Made by a program: the position numbers and the translations under genes. The notes below the pieces were generated by a model. It made no database searches and was not told the origin of the DNA. It saw nothing but the letters and a program-made list of their open reading frames with translations. Positions 10,583 to 20,749 of a stretch of 64,000 bases of DNA are shown here, piece by piece (the first letter of the stretch is position 1; every line of letters starts with the position of its first letter). The DNA comes from Clarkia xantiana subsp. parviflora. Its lineage: Eukaryota > Streptophyta > Magnoliopsida > Myrtales > Onagraceae. The stretch lies in NCBI GenBank assembly GCA_036873135.1, contig JAPTYO010000022.1:6658151-6722150 (forward strand), in the 5' to 3' direction.

Positions 10583-11772
10583 CATGCCCCCGAGTCAACC
10601 AATGGCCTAACCCTTGATTGACTCTATTTCAGGATGGTATGACACGCGCAATTTGAAACCGGGGTTTTACCTCCTTGTCTGAATGCCTGCTTACCCATGG
10701 ATGCGTGCCTCTGACTCTGTCCCCTGCCTTATGAGATAGAGGAATTGTAAACGTCAGAGTAGCACGGACTTGTGCCTAGGCACGCGTCCGTCTGAGGTGG
10801 GAGTAATAAATCTATCTTTGCTACAGGCGTATACTCGAAAAATACACGCTTGCATAAGGATGCAATACGAATACACCTAAGTGACTCATGCTTCAATTTC
10901 GTGCCGGGATTCTGCCCAAGTGAAGGAAAATTTAATTTTGGTTCGAAATTTTTCTAAGTATGGGATACTGGAAAATACACCTAGGATGTTAACTAGGAGT
11001 GAACATGGACATATCATGAACATGAGGATGTGTACTAGCATACATGCAAGTAGGAACATAAGGATGGGAGTGAGTGGAGACATGCTGCGATTGTAGTCAT
11101 GAATGTATGCATGAATATATGGCGGCCACGTGCATGGACGTCTAAATGTTTGAACACATGGGAGTGTGTATGTGAGCATGCATATGAGTGCAAGCATGAA
11201 CATGTATGTATGCATGGACGGGTTGTGAGTATGAGCATGAGTGATGACATTGATGTACCTGTAGATGTTAATCATGAATATAAGCATAAGTGCAAAGGTG
11301 AGAGCATAGACCTCTCCTTTACTTGAGGGTAGGAACTCTGCCACTCAATGGGACGCAACGTCCCGCCTTCCTCGTACTAGCGCGAGCATTGTCCATTAAC
11401 CTCGACCTTCGGCATGTGTATCATTTTTCTTTCATCCGTTGGAGCATGCGTATAGATCTTGACCTTTACCCCTTCCTTCGGATGTGTTGGAGCGTTGCTC
11501 CATTTGGGGAAACTAAAAGTTCGCCATCTTCCCTTGGTGTTAAGGTTGCCCCCGTAGTAGGCGTATCTCGCCCCTCCATGAGTAAGGGTCGATCTTTGCG
11601 TTGGTTGCTCATATAGATGACTCATTTTTGGGGAGCTTTCTTCTTCAGACAGGGAGACCTTGAAGATCGTTTTCCAAGGTAGTCAGACCAAGTCTGACCG
11701 TCCGTTGAATCAGATGAGAGAGAAGAACCCTCTAGTTCTGCTTATCAGGCTTAGAAATTTTCTAAGTCAGGG
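10583..11772. other. LARD1 polypurine tract and low-complexity region
   Basis: catgcccccgagt (10583-10595) is the complement of the polypurine tract beside the LTR. From about 10990 to 11290 the sequence is dense in degenerate catgaa/gcatg units, giving long accidental frames in several phases. I see no gene. Confidence 0.6.
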
Positions 11773-12378
11773 ATGGCTGCTAATGCTTCCAGTATGTTCT
11801 TTTTCCCATCTCTTTTCTTTGTGATATACTTATGATTGTTCTCCTGCTGCTTCCTTCTTGTTGTTAGAGCGTTCTTCCCTGGTTACCGAATGGTTCTTGT
11901 GGTGGGTGAGAGTTCAAGTCAATCTAAATCCGAGGCGCGGAAACCTGACTCTGAGGTCGGGCCCTCGGCTGCCAAGGAGAAGGAAACCGCGAGAGGCTCT
12001 CCTTCAAGTGCCCCCTTGCTGACTCCCTCCCATGATAAGGAGGTAGTGGTTGAGGAAGCGTCCTCTTTGCTTGACAAAAGGGAACGACCTGTGGCTGGCG
12101 ATGGGGTGATCATAGGTCTTGATGTCTCTTCTCTATCCCCTGCCCCCCAGCCGAGGGGCCGAGTCTCAAGTTTATTTGATCTTCGTATGGATTTGACGAC
12201 TTTTGAAGGTGTCTTTGTCTTTCCTATGGGTTATGTTATTGACCCCTGCGTTGAAGATTTTTCTTTTGGTGACGGGTGTGATCATCATCTTACATTGAGG
12301 TTCCCCTCTCTTGCCATGGCTCTGATTAAGATAGCAAATTCTTGCTTTGGAGTTCGGTGGAGACTGCTCTTGAATTAG
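11773..12378 (+). CDS. Possible antisense gene remnant of LARD1
   Basis: On the strand opposite to LARD1's gag-protease, next to its 3' LTR, an open frame runs to a stop at 12378. It encodes a serine/proline/glutamate-rich stretch (RAFFPGYRMVLVVGES, then SSSQSKSEARKPDSEV), then VSSLFDLRMDLTTFEGVFVFP. An upstream ATG at 11773 is followed by a possible donor and a pyrimidine-rich tract ending ttgttgttag (11867), like the tiny first exon of the antisense genes in GypC and GypB. The reading phase does not join as I read it, however. Position and orientation fit those genes, but sequence similarity is not clear. Weak call. Confidence 0.35.
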
Positions 12379-12639
12379 CCTCTACTAGTGTCGTAGTTGT
12401 GATCGTTGTGGGGATCGTTTTGTTATATGCCCTCAATAGTGCTTGTCGTGATTCTTTGCTTCATGGTTGATTTCGTGAGATATGGAGGTTGTCTTCATAT
12501 AAGTCCATACCTTTGATGGGCGTATGAATGGTGTTGTTTTTCCCTTTTTCTTGAACCTCCTCCTAAGGCTAGGCGTAGCCTTTTGACTTCGTGGTCGGGA
12601 TGGTGTCTTTACAATGCATGTCTTTGACAGATGTTTTAT
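12379..12639. other. Non-coding LARD1 interior
   Basis: Pyrimidine-rich on the plus strand. No gene or repeat seen. Confidence 0.4.
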
Positions 12640-12915
12640 GACGTGCTGTCATGACAATCACTTCGGGGTATGTGGACGTGATAGCCACTTCGTGATGTGT
12701 CGGAGTGATAGCCCTTCTGTAGTGTGTGGACATGATAGCCAGTTCAGGGTATGTGGACATGATAGCCACTTCAAGGTATGTGGACATGATAGCCACTTCA
12801 AGGTATGTGGACATGATAGCCACTTCAGTGTATGTGGACATGATAGCCACCTCAAGGTATGTGGACATGATAGCCATTTCAGTGTATGTGGACATGATAG
12901 CCACATCACGATGTA
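12640..12915. repeat. 27-bp tandem repeat, about nine copies
   Basis: Units of tatgtggacatgatagcc plus acttcaagg or variants repeat every 27 bp. Because 27 is a multiple of three, several frames on both strands stay open across it, which explains the long repetitive peptides there. A related motif (gagatatatggacatgatag) builds the array at 29820-30130. Confidence 0.88.
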
Positions 12916-13559
12916 TGGAGTTGTGCTTTAGTATTCCTTTCTCATTGGAGAGCCTTCATTGCTATAGTTGCCTTTTGTGTAGGCTATTGTTGGGTTAGGT
13001 CCCGATGTCTCGTCTTGTCGGATGTTGTATCTTTTATGCTCTTTAGATGTCTCCTTCATGAGTTGTGCTTGACGATGTTCAAGTCTGATACGAGCATAGG
13101 TCACGCGAGGGCGACATGCATGACAATAACATTTGTCGGAGGTTGGTTTGTGTGGCTTGTAAGGCAATTCTCTTCTTGATGGGTCGAGCTTATTTTGAGA
13201 GCCTTGAACTTTGGATTTCATGTCTTTGCTATCCTTCTTGGTGGTGTTGGGTTCCTTTGAGATACTTCTCTTGACTTGTGATATGGATGGTAGGATAACT
13301 CGTTACTTTTCATGATAACCTCTTGTGCTTATGTATATGATCCTTTGGTCATGGACTTCTCCTTTGTATATGCTTTCCTTTCTTTATCTTTCTTTTGTGC
13401 TTTCCTTCACATCATACCTGCTATCTCATCAAGAAAAAACATTATGTGTTCTTTATACAACCTTACTTTAAGATTACTTTCTCATGGGATCCTTCTGAGC
13501 ATGGTATCCTTCTAAGCATGGTATCCTTCTAAGAATGGTGTGATGATCTCTTCTGATAC

Positions 13560-14390
13560 CCCTTACACGGTATACGTTGTACTGTTAGACCAAAGATACG
13601 CTCTTTGTGGGCGTCGAAATCTATTCACGAGACAGGCTCTCGGACGGCACTTAACGTTTCACAGGATAGGCTCCCGGAGGGCACAGGTTAGTCCACCGAT
13701 ACGTTCTTGACGGGTGTCAAAATCTGTTCACGAGACAGGCTCTCGGACGGCACTTAACGTTTCACAGGATAGGCTCCCGGAGGGCTCAGGTTAGACCAAA
13801 GATACGCTCCTGGTGGGCGTCGAACTGGTAGTTTGAAATCTACCTCAAGATACGCTCTTGGGGGCGTCGAACTGGTAGTGTTTTTTCTACCTCAAGATAC
13901 GCTCTTGGGGGCGTCGAATCTGGTAGGTTGCAAATCTACCTCAAGATACGCTCCTGGGGGCGTCGAAATTCGTAGTTTTTGGAAACCACTCTCAAGATAC
14001 GCTCTTGGTGCGTCGAAGGTCGTAGTGTATAAACTACTCTCAAGATACGCTCTTGGGGGCGTCGAAGGTCGTAGTATGAACACTACTCTCAAGATACGCT
14101 CTTGGGGGCGTCGAAATTCGTAGTTTTTGGAAACCACTCTCAAGATACGCTCTTGGTGCGTCGAAGGTTGTAGTGTATAAACTACTCTCAAGATACGCTC
14201 TTGGGGGCGTCGAAGGTCGTAGTATAAAAACTACTCTCAAGATACGCTCTTGGGGGCGTCGAATCTGTTCGCGGGATAGGCTCCCGGAGGGCACATGGTT
14301 CGTAGTTTTAGAACTACTCTCAAGATACGCTCTTGGGGGCGTCGAATGTGTTCGCGGGATTGGCTCCCGGAGGGCTCATAATATTACCTT
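13560..14390. repeat. Two-part tandem array around GATACGCTC motif
   Basis: The left part (about 13580-13830) has long units with acgagacaggctctcgg and aggctcccggaggg. From about 13830 units of about 50 bp, each centred on caagatacgctcttggggg and cgtcgaa, repeat more than ten times, with a few gcgggataggctcccggag units at the end. The units contain short inverted repeats (ctctcgg/ccgagag-like). This lies in the zone between coding remnants and 3' LTR where Tat-type elements often carry arrays. Confidence 0.85.
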
Positions 14391-15801
14391 ATCTTGTGTC
14401 CCTTCTCATGTATGGTGCATTTTTGGTATGCTTTTCGAGTCTTTACTTGACTTCTCCTTCTACGATATTGCCTGTTACCACGCTTTTTCTTCAATGTGGG
14501 AGATCACCTTTCGAGGGCGATGTTTGTGTGTTGTCAACTTAGGACGAGTTCGTATAGGGAGTTGAGGATGTTTTCCTTTTATGTGACCTCTTCTAGGAAA
14601 AGTGGTATTGCATGTTCTTGTAATCTTCTGCCTCTAATCTCTTCTTTTACACTTAGGTGGACTACCAAGCACTTATTCGTTCGGTGCCCCCCAAGTTGCT
14701 TGGTGGTCACACCGCCTTTCATATTTGGCCGTTGAAGGCCCCTCGTTCATTTTCTTGGTTGGGTACCCCTTATGCTCGGGGCTCCCCTGTCTGCTTCTTT
14801 GAATGCGATGAGTGTCCCTTGTAGGATTTACTCTTTTTCATGCTTGCTTGTTTCAGTCATAGGCATGGTTTGGATGATGCCTTTGTCGGATGTGTCTTTG
14901 GAGGCTGTGTGGAAGAGCTTTTGCTTTTGGTGGGTGGGGGTGGATTTCATTCTCTTGATAACTAGGATGTGGCAATGTTTGTATCCTAGGGATGCTTGTA
15001 AATTCTTTCCCCCTTTCCTTGTGTATGTTGAAGAGCTCTCTCATAGAATGGTGTCTTGAGTTGTTAATCTCGTAGGTGTGTTTCAGACTAGTCAATCTGA
15101 TCCATGCTCTTTGCTCGTGCATGGGGGGTCTGATCGGGCTGTGATAATCTTGGAGTGCTGTGGCACTTAGTGTGCTTTGCCCTTTCCTTTACATTGGAGT
15201 ATTCTTCAATGCTTTTAGGGAGTGTCACATTGGTCATGCTCCTCCCACCTTGAATCTTGATTATAGACTTCCTTTGAATTAGGACTTGAACCTAAAAATG
15301 ATGTTTTCCTTTAGGTTTGCAAGTGATGCTCCATGATTTTCTATGGGTTTGTCCCCGTATTGGCTATTCCTTGCTGGATAGCTTCATTAGAGGCTGCATT
15401 TGTGTTGCGTACGTATACGTGTTTGAGGTGTGTTGAGCTGACAAGTCCCTCCTTTTTTGTTTTATCATAACCTTCATTCATCATGTATTCGGCGTATGGC
15501 TTTAAAGGCGGGATATTTTTCTAGTGCCCCTTTTATCGTGGCTCTCCTCTTGATGGGATGCCAGAGTCAAATGTCTTATCATTTGCAGACAGGGTGGTTG
15601 ATCGGGATGTGCGTCTAGTGTGAAGGTCGATCTTGAAACCTTACTCCCCAAGGTTTTGAGCTCTTCTTTGGTTGATCTTGTAGAACTATTATCCTGCCCT
15701 AAGGCTCTTGATAGGAGATGTATCTCATTTTCACACTCTAGTTGTTGCACTATCTCTTTTGCTAATCTTGCATTTCTAGAGTTTCTCTCTTGGTGCATGA
15801 C
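14391..15801. other. LARD1 interior without recognisable gene
   Basis: About 1.4 kb that is T-rich on the plus strand. In element order this is where reverse transcriptase should start, but I could not read any of its motifs (no YVDD or FGLINAGATYQRM-like block) in any frame. Confidence 0.45.
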
Positions 15802-15802
15802 T

Positions 15803-16397
15803 TCAATGACAGGATATTCTACCGATGTTTATTCTAGTAGGACTTGTATCCTTGGTTGCCTTCCTTTCTTGTGAGATGGCGAAGGAGTGTTTGTGAACAC
15901 TCCACTGTGTCGTACTTGGTAGAGGTATGCGCCTAATCTTTATGGCGCTGTCCTGAATCTTCGTGTACCTATCTCTGATGAACATGTTATTCATTGCATA
16001 TATGATACGGAGTCCGAGGATCTCCGGGTTAGGATCATATTTCGAGAACAGAGACATAGTCATCTATTAGATGACCTCTTTATCTACGGAGTTAATTTTT
16101 GCAAGGATAAATGCAAGGATACTTGTAAGGATACTTGTAAGGATATGTGTTCCATCCTTTTCCTGGTTCATTTGCAGTGCGTGTCCCTAATGGGTATGTT
16201 GATGTTCTGACCACTTTTACTAGTATGGGGTCCCTTGGTATTAGGTATGCCTGACTCTTCTCTAGTATCATCAATGGTTGGTCATGGGAGATGTCTGACG
16301 GACTCCCTTCATGTACTATGGTTCTCTTCATGTCAAAGTTGGTGATTCCCTCTCTTATGACTAACATATCATTGTGTGGAAATACTATGTTGTCCAT
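15803..16397 (-). pseudogene. Decayed retroviral-type aspartic protease of LARD1
   Basis: On the minus strand, 16397-16092 translates with NFDMKRTIVHEGSPSDI followed about 45 residues later by RTSTYPLGTRTANEPGKGW. This parallels NFEVKRILVDGGSSTDV and RTTYPLGAIQLPVILGQGW in GypA. The catalytic box DGG reads HEG, so the aspartate is lost. The next frame (16063-15803) has IRRIPLPSTTQWSVHKHSF, like the VPSTAHQVMRFP block downstream of protease in GypA. It is a homologous remnant and cannot be active. Confidence 0.6.
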
Positions 16398-17726
16398 ATC
16401 CCTTTTTAAAAGCTTGATGATGGTGTCACCGTTCTTCCTTTGCTAGGCTTGGTGTCCTTGAGGGTTTTTGGTGGAGGTGTATTCCATTATCTGGGATGAG
16501 CTTTCTAGGTGAAATCATAAAGATCCGCTGGAGGTGTTTGTCTCTGATGGTGGGTGTTACCCATGTGATATGGTTTCCTCCATTTTTGGAGGGATGTGTT
16601 CGCGGCTACCCCCTCTTGTGCTAATGGGCGTTTGTGGGGAGGGCATGTTGTGACTGGTGCCCCCCTTGCATACCAATGCCAGATGTGATCCTTTGACGGG
16701 CTTGGCCCTAGGATGCTTAGTGGAAGGTTGTAGTAGGGGTAATCCTTTGTGACCTTCATGGTAGTTCCTCTATAGGATGTTGGGAGTGCTCAACTTATTT
16801 TTGTAAGTGAGCCTTCCATCTTGTGATCTTTCCCAGAAACTTGACCTTATAGGTGTTCTTTGGGATTGAGGAATCTGTTGCTTGTGCATCTCTTGATTGG
16901 CGACGGCCTTTTACTTATTCTTCTAGTGGTCCACCTGTGTATATATATGTCACGGAGCCCGAAGGCGTCCGGTATGGTCATTCTTGGAAAACATGTTGAT
17001 ATCAAGTATCAAAATCTACCTCTTTTAGGGAGTTGACTTGTTATGCAGTTAAATTAAATAAGAGGATATGGGAAGGATATGGGTGTGGGGTGTTGATATC
17101 CCCTGCTTCCTTGGTAATGTAATTGTTTTCCTCTGTTAGTCTGTGTGTATTTCTTCCACTTGAGGAATATAAGGTCGCATCCTTGCAAGGTGGACTATGT
17201 AGAGGTGTATCCTTCATGTATGCTATGTGCGATCTCACTCTACTATGTCTCTCCATGAGGCTTCCCATTGTAGTAGCTATGTGCTGACGTGGTGTGGTAC
17301 TCTATGAGTCCCCTGTTCAAATCCTTGTCTTTTCAACTCCTCCCCTGTCCTAGGGGGATGTGTGCCAAGGGTTGTCATGCACAAGGGGTTTGGATCTGTT
17401 GTGCTGTATCATGGGTAGGTGGTTGCCTTGTTGTGTTGTTGGGACTATGTCCCTCCCTTTGAGCTTTCCTTGGTATGTCCCTTAGTCATGTCTGTAGTGA
17501 TACGGACTGTATGTGTACATTGCCAGGGTGGATGTTGGAACTCCTATATCCTTGTTGGTCTGGCATGTATGTCCTCCCTTAGTGCGGTGTATGTCCCTGT
17601 TGGGGTACTTGGTTGAATCAATGCCTCCTTGGAGGTCTTGCCTGTCTATCTGCCCCATGGGGGTGTATGCCCTGGCATCCTGCTGTGTCTGTTGCTGCCT
17701 TGGAGGCACAAATTGCTGTCTTCCCT
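16398..17726 (-). pseudogene. Probable decayed gag middle and C-terminus of LARD1
   Basis: Between the gag start and the protease remnant the minus strand has only short frames (for example 16759-16505 and 17268-17041) with no readable capsid block or zinc knuckle. By position it should be gag. I cannot support it from motifs. Confidence 0.3.
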
Positions 17727-18291
17727 CTAGGAGTGGCCCTGGTTATCTCTCATTTGTTCTTCTCGCTGCCTTGTTCGAGGGTGCGAGTGGTGTTCTTCTT
17801 CTGGGTCTTGTTCTTCCTCATGAACTTCTTCTTCTTCATGCTGGTGTTGCCTTCTCTGCCTGTTCCTCATAGTCTCTATATGGGCTAGCAGCTCATCCAA
17901 TGCGTTCATCAACCTCGGATTCACTGCCTGTGCCCTTGCGAGTATGCGGGCCTTATGTTGGTTGTGTGGGCACGATTGTCGTTCCTTTGAGTTAATATTC
18001 CATATGGATACCCTTGAGGTTGTGCCTCATATTAGTACCCCTGTGGAGGTGCCGTGTATTGGGATGGCACTCCTTGTTGCCCCCCTGTCCCTGTGGCTTC
18101 CTAGTCAATGGAGTTGGAGCTGTGGAAGCCTCCTCCCTGCTTGTTAGGCTGGGGTGCCTGTGGGGCTACTTGAGGCTCTGGTGTGCAGGCTGTTTCTCTG
18201 GGTTAGGCTGCCTTGCTGGAGGTATAGGCTGTCTCTCTCGCCTATTGCCCCCAGGTGGGCGGTGATGCCTAGATACTAAGCTGTTCGTCAT
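17727..18291 (-). pseudogene. LARD1 gag N-terminal remnant
   Basis: Reading the minus strand from ATG at 18291, 34 bases inside the primer site, gives MTNSLVSRHHRPPGGNRRERQ, a basic proline-rich start like other Tat Gag proteins. After a stop, 17924-17727 encodes MNPRLMNALDELLAHIETMR followed by a Q/H/E-rich tract, resembling the 'LLAxxxxLLExR' segment before the capsid domain. No capsid domain follows. Confidence 0.5.
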
Positions 18292-18324
18292 CGCTCTTGT
18301 TATTGCCAGGCTTTCTATTCGAAG

Positions 18325-18342
18325 CCCACAGACGGCGCCAAG
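18325..18342 (-). promoter_or_regulatory. LARD1 primer-binding site
   Basis: The minus-strand sequence cttggcgccgtctgtggg lies immediately inside the right LTR. It matches the primer sites of GypC and GypE (ttggcgccgtctgtggg) and fixes the element's orientation. Confidence 0.85.
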
Positions 18343-19404
18343 TGTTAGGTTATAAAGTCTAGGTCAACGGGTCGTCAATCTAGAATTTATCTCCCACTAA
18401 TGAAATGTCGGGTTCAGTGCTCCTAGGACTAGTCGTTCTGATCCGTGCCCTTATACTCCCTTGGGGTAGTCGTTCTGATCCCTGCCCTTATACTCTCTTG
18501 GGGTAGTCGTTCTGATATGTGTCCTTCTCTTCTCTCCTTCTGACCTCCTTTCCTTCTCTCCTTCTGACCTCCTGAGGCTTGTACTTCTTACCCCTGGGGC
18601 TTATCCTATTGCTCTATGCTCTTCTGCTTCCTTGGTTCTCTTCTCCTTGCCACCCTGCAAGAGGGGCAATACCAGGCACAGAGGGGGGGGGGGGGGGTGG
18701 TGCCTGATGAACCCTCTCCGATGCCTAAGTCAGTACGGTTTTAGAGAGATAAAGCTAGAGAGATGTCAGAGCAAAATTGTGCAACTTGCCAAGATGATCA
18801 AATGAGTTGTGAAGGTGGGGTATTTATAGGCAACGGTGTCATTAAGGTGGCTTAATGACATCGTTAACCTTTAAACACAATTAATTAACCTTTAAGCACA
18901 TAATTAAGACCTTAGGATTCGGAGAAGGTAGGCGGAGTGGACCGAGTGTGGGAGTCCGAAAATGGTGCCGGGGCCCTTGGGGGGAGGAGAAATCTGACCC
19001 CCAGGGGTAGGGGTTGGGTGAGGGCACCCAACCCCTCCTAGGGAGGATGGGGTTGGCCAACCCCATCCCCCCTAGGGGAGATCGGGTTGGCCGACCCGAT
19101 CTCTCCTAGGAGAGATCGGGTTGGCCGACCCGATCTCTCCTAGGAGAGATCGGGTTGGTCCACCCGATCTCCCCTAGGGGAGATCGGGTTGGCTGACCCG
19201 ATCTCCCCTAGGGGAGGTCGGGTGTGGCCACCCAACCTCACCTAGGCGAGTCTGACTCGGCCGGACGAGCGCTTCGGCCTCGTCCGAGCCGTTGGTGTTT
19301 TCGCGAAGGGTTCGGGTTGAAGTTTCGATTTACAATCATTAACGGGGTGATAAAAATAAAGCGATTCGGAAGTCAACGGGTTCAAATTGGGCGTATATCC
19401 ATCA
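18343..19404 (-). mobile_element. LARD1 5' LTR (element orientation)
   Basis: Near-identical to 9530-10582. It differs by a longer poly-G run at about 18681-18697, one extra C in the palindromic array and about two substitutions. Confidence 0.9.
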
Positions 19405-19409
19405 CTCCC

Positions 19410-19560
19410 CACCTCTTTTCAGGTCCTCGTCTAGCACAAAGCCACTAAAGGAAACTAAGTGTCCACGCGACCAAGAAAGATACCTGAGTGAGCTAGCTCT
19501 CGGCGAGACTTAGAATTCCACTACTCGAAGTTCGAAGGCCATGTCATTTTGATCCCAACA
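19410..19560 (+). mobile_element. GypA 5' LTR, second part
   Basis: Resumes at cacctcttttcaggtcctcg and ends gtcattttgatcccaaca, collinear with 25994-26145. Confidence 0.88.
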
Positions 19561-19578
19561 TTTGGCGCCATCTGTGGG
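19561..19578 (+). promoter_or_regulatory. GypA primer-binding site
   Basis: tttggcgccatctgtggg follows the LTR end directly. It differs at one base from the GypC/LARD1 site (atc versus gtc). The exact tRNA is not resolved by eye. Confidence 0.8.
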
Positions 19579-19595
19579 AAACAGGATCGAAAAGT

Positions 19596-20060
19596 CATGG
19601 CACCACCAAGGAGTCGAGCGAGGCAGAACCAAATTCGTAGAGCTGAGAGTATATTCCAGGGGGTCGAATGAAACCTTGGAGAATTACATCAGGCGATTTC
19701 AAGGAGGATATACCGGAGGTGAACTCTCAGAAAGAGAAGCCATCCAAATGTTCTTCTGAAGTTTGGGACCCCAATCCCGATCCTTAACCATCACTCAATA
19801 CACTGAACCAGTGGGAAGTTTAGAAGAGTTGATTCAACGGGCGACTATCCATATAAGAGCAGAACAAACCCGGATGAATCACCATCATCCGCAAAGGTCA
19901 TCAAGAAATCGAGGCGAGAGCTCATCTATGCGAGGGGTTTTGTCGGAAGAATTTCAGGAAACTCGATAGAGGATGGAAGCACTTCTAGAAACAGAAGGCA
20001 CTCATCGTTCCCACCCCTACTGTGAAAGTCACCAAGAAGAGGGGCACAACACGAAAGATT
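19596..20060 (+). pseudogene. GypA gag, internally deleted
   Basis: The start MAPPRSRARQNQIRRAE at 19596 is followed, in shifting frames, by late capsid blocks: ETLENYIRRFQGGYTGGELSE with EAIQMFF (to 19759) and VGSLEELIQRATIHIRAEQ (19763-19969). A zinc knuckle follows (YCESHQEEGHNTKDCL, about 20020-20065). Most of the capsid domain (compare about 300 residues in GypC) is missing. The knuckle is CX2HX4HX4C, the same non-standard arrangement as in GypC. Dead. Confidence 0.75.
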
Positions 20061-20065
20061 GCCTC

Positions 20066-20749
20066 CTGGCGAGGAGGGAATTATAATTCATGCAAAGAGA
20101 AATTCAACGACACCACCGACGACGAGCCTACGAGGGTCGAGAATGGAGATCCCCTCCAGACAACAACATAAATGTTTTGTCAGGAGGATTCGCCGCTGGA
20201 GGAGAGTCGAGCACAGCCCGAGACACCTATGCGGCTCAAGACATCTCCTTAACAGATACTCGCAAGAGATCAAGGGAACTTGAACCCATGATAGTTGCCT
20301 TCTCTATGGAGGACTTGTCGAGAGCAACACTATTTCAGGAAGACACCCTCGTAATTACAGCTCAAATAAGTAATTTCGAGGTTAAAAGAATACTGGTCGA
20401 TGGAGGAAGCTCTACTGACGTAATCACCTTTGAGACCATTACCGCGATAGGGTACATAAAAGGAGATCTTCAAAAAATGACTTCCCCATTGGTAGGATTT
20501 GCAGGGAGAACAACTTACCCCCTGGGGGCAATACAACTCCCTGTGATATTGGGTCAAGGATGGAAAGCCTTGCATTTAAATGTGCTCTTTGTGATCGTCG
20601 ACCAGATCAACGCCTACAACGCCATATTAAGAAGGCAACTCTCAATTCCAATTACATCGTCCCTTCCACTGCCCATCAAGTCATGAGGTTTCCCACTCAT
20701 CACAGATTAGTAGAAGTATTGGGCGACCAAGAGGCATCTCGCCAATGTT
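20066..20749 (+). pseudogene. GypA gag end and aspartic protease
   Basis: One frame (20090-20686) encodes the Gag end (NVLSGGFAAGGESSTAR) and then, without a stop, the protease: FEVKRILVDGGSSTDV with an intact DGG box, then RTTYPLGAIQLPVILGQGWK. Near 20630 the frame shifts, and the conserved continuation VPSTAHQVMRFPTHH, then GDQEASRQCYANF, is in the next frame (to about 20790). It shifts back before RPAPMEEFVEVTL. Two frameshifts therefore break an otherwise readable protease. Confidence 0.85.

Larger units (their letters stand above)
9530..19404 (-). mobile_element. LARD1: young, pol-deficient gypsy derivative
   Basis: Two LTRs of 1053 bp (9530-10582) and 1062 bp (18343-19404) flank 7.8 kb. 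By eye they differ by about two substitutions and two homopolymer-length changes (one poly-G run is 7 versus about 15), so the insertion is recent. The target duplication is atccc/ctccc (one mismatch). The primer-site complement lies beside the right LTR and the polypurine tract beside the left, so the element reads on the minus strand. Only decayed gag and protease pieces remain. No reverse transcriptase, RNase H or integrase can be read, so it must have moved using proteins from another element. Confidence 0.88.

Noticed and set aside
10990..11344. Overlapping His/Met/Cys-rich frames on both strands
   Set aside because: Produced by degenerate catg-type repeats; no frame is preferred.
12640..12915. 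Regular short repeats resembling a CRISPR array
   Set aside because: Units are directly adjacent without unique spacers, and the context is plant retrotransposon sequence. The same holds for 13560-14390, 24090-25253 and 46020-47290.
17513..18265. Plus-strand hydrophobic frames suggesting membrane proteins
   Set aside because: They are complements of the low-complexity gag start of LARD1; frames overlap and lack start context.
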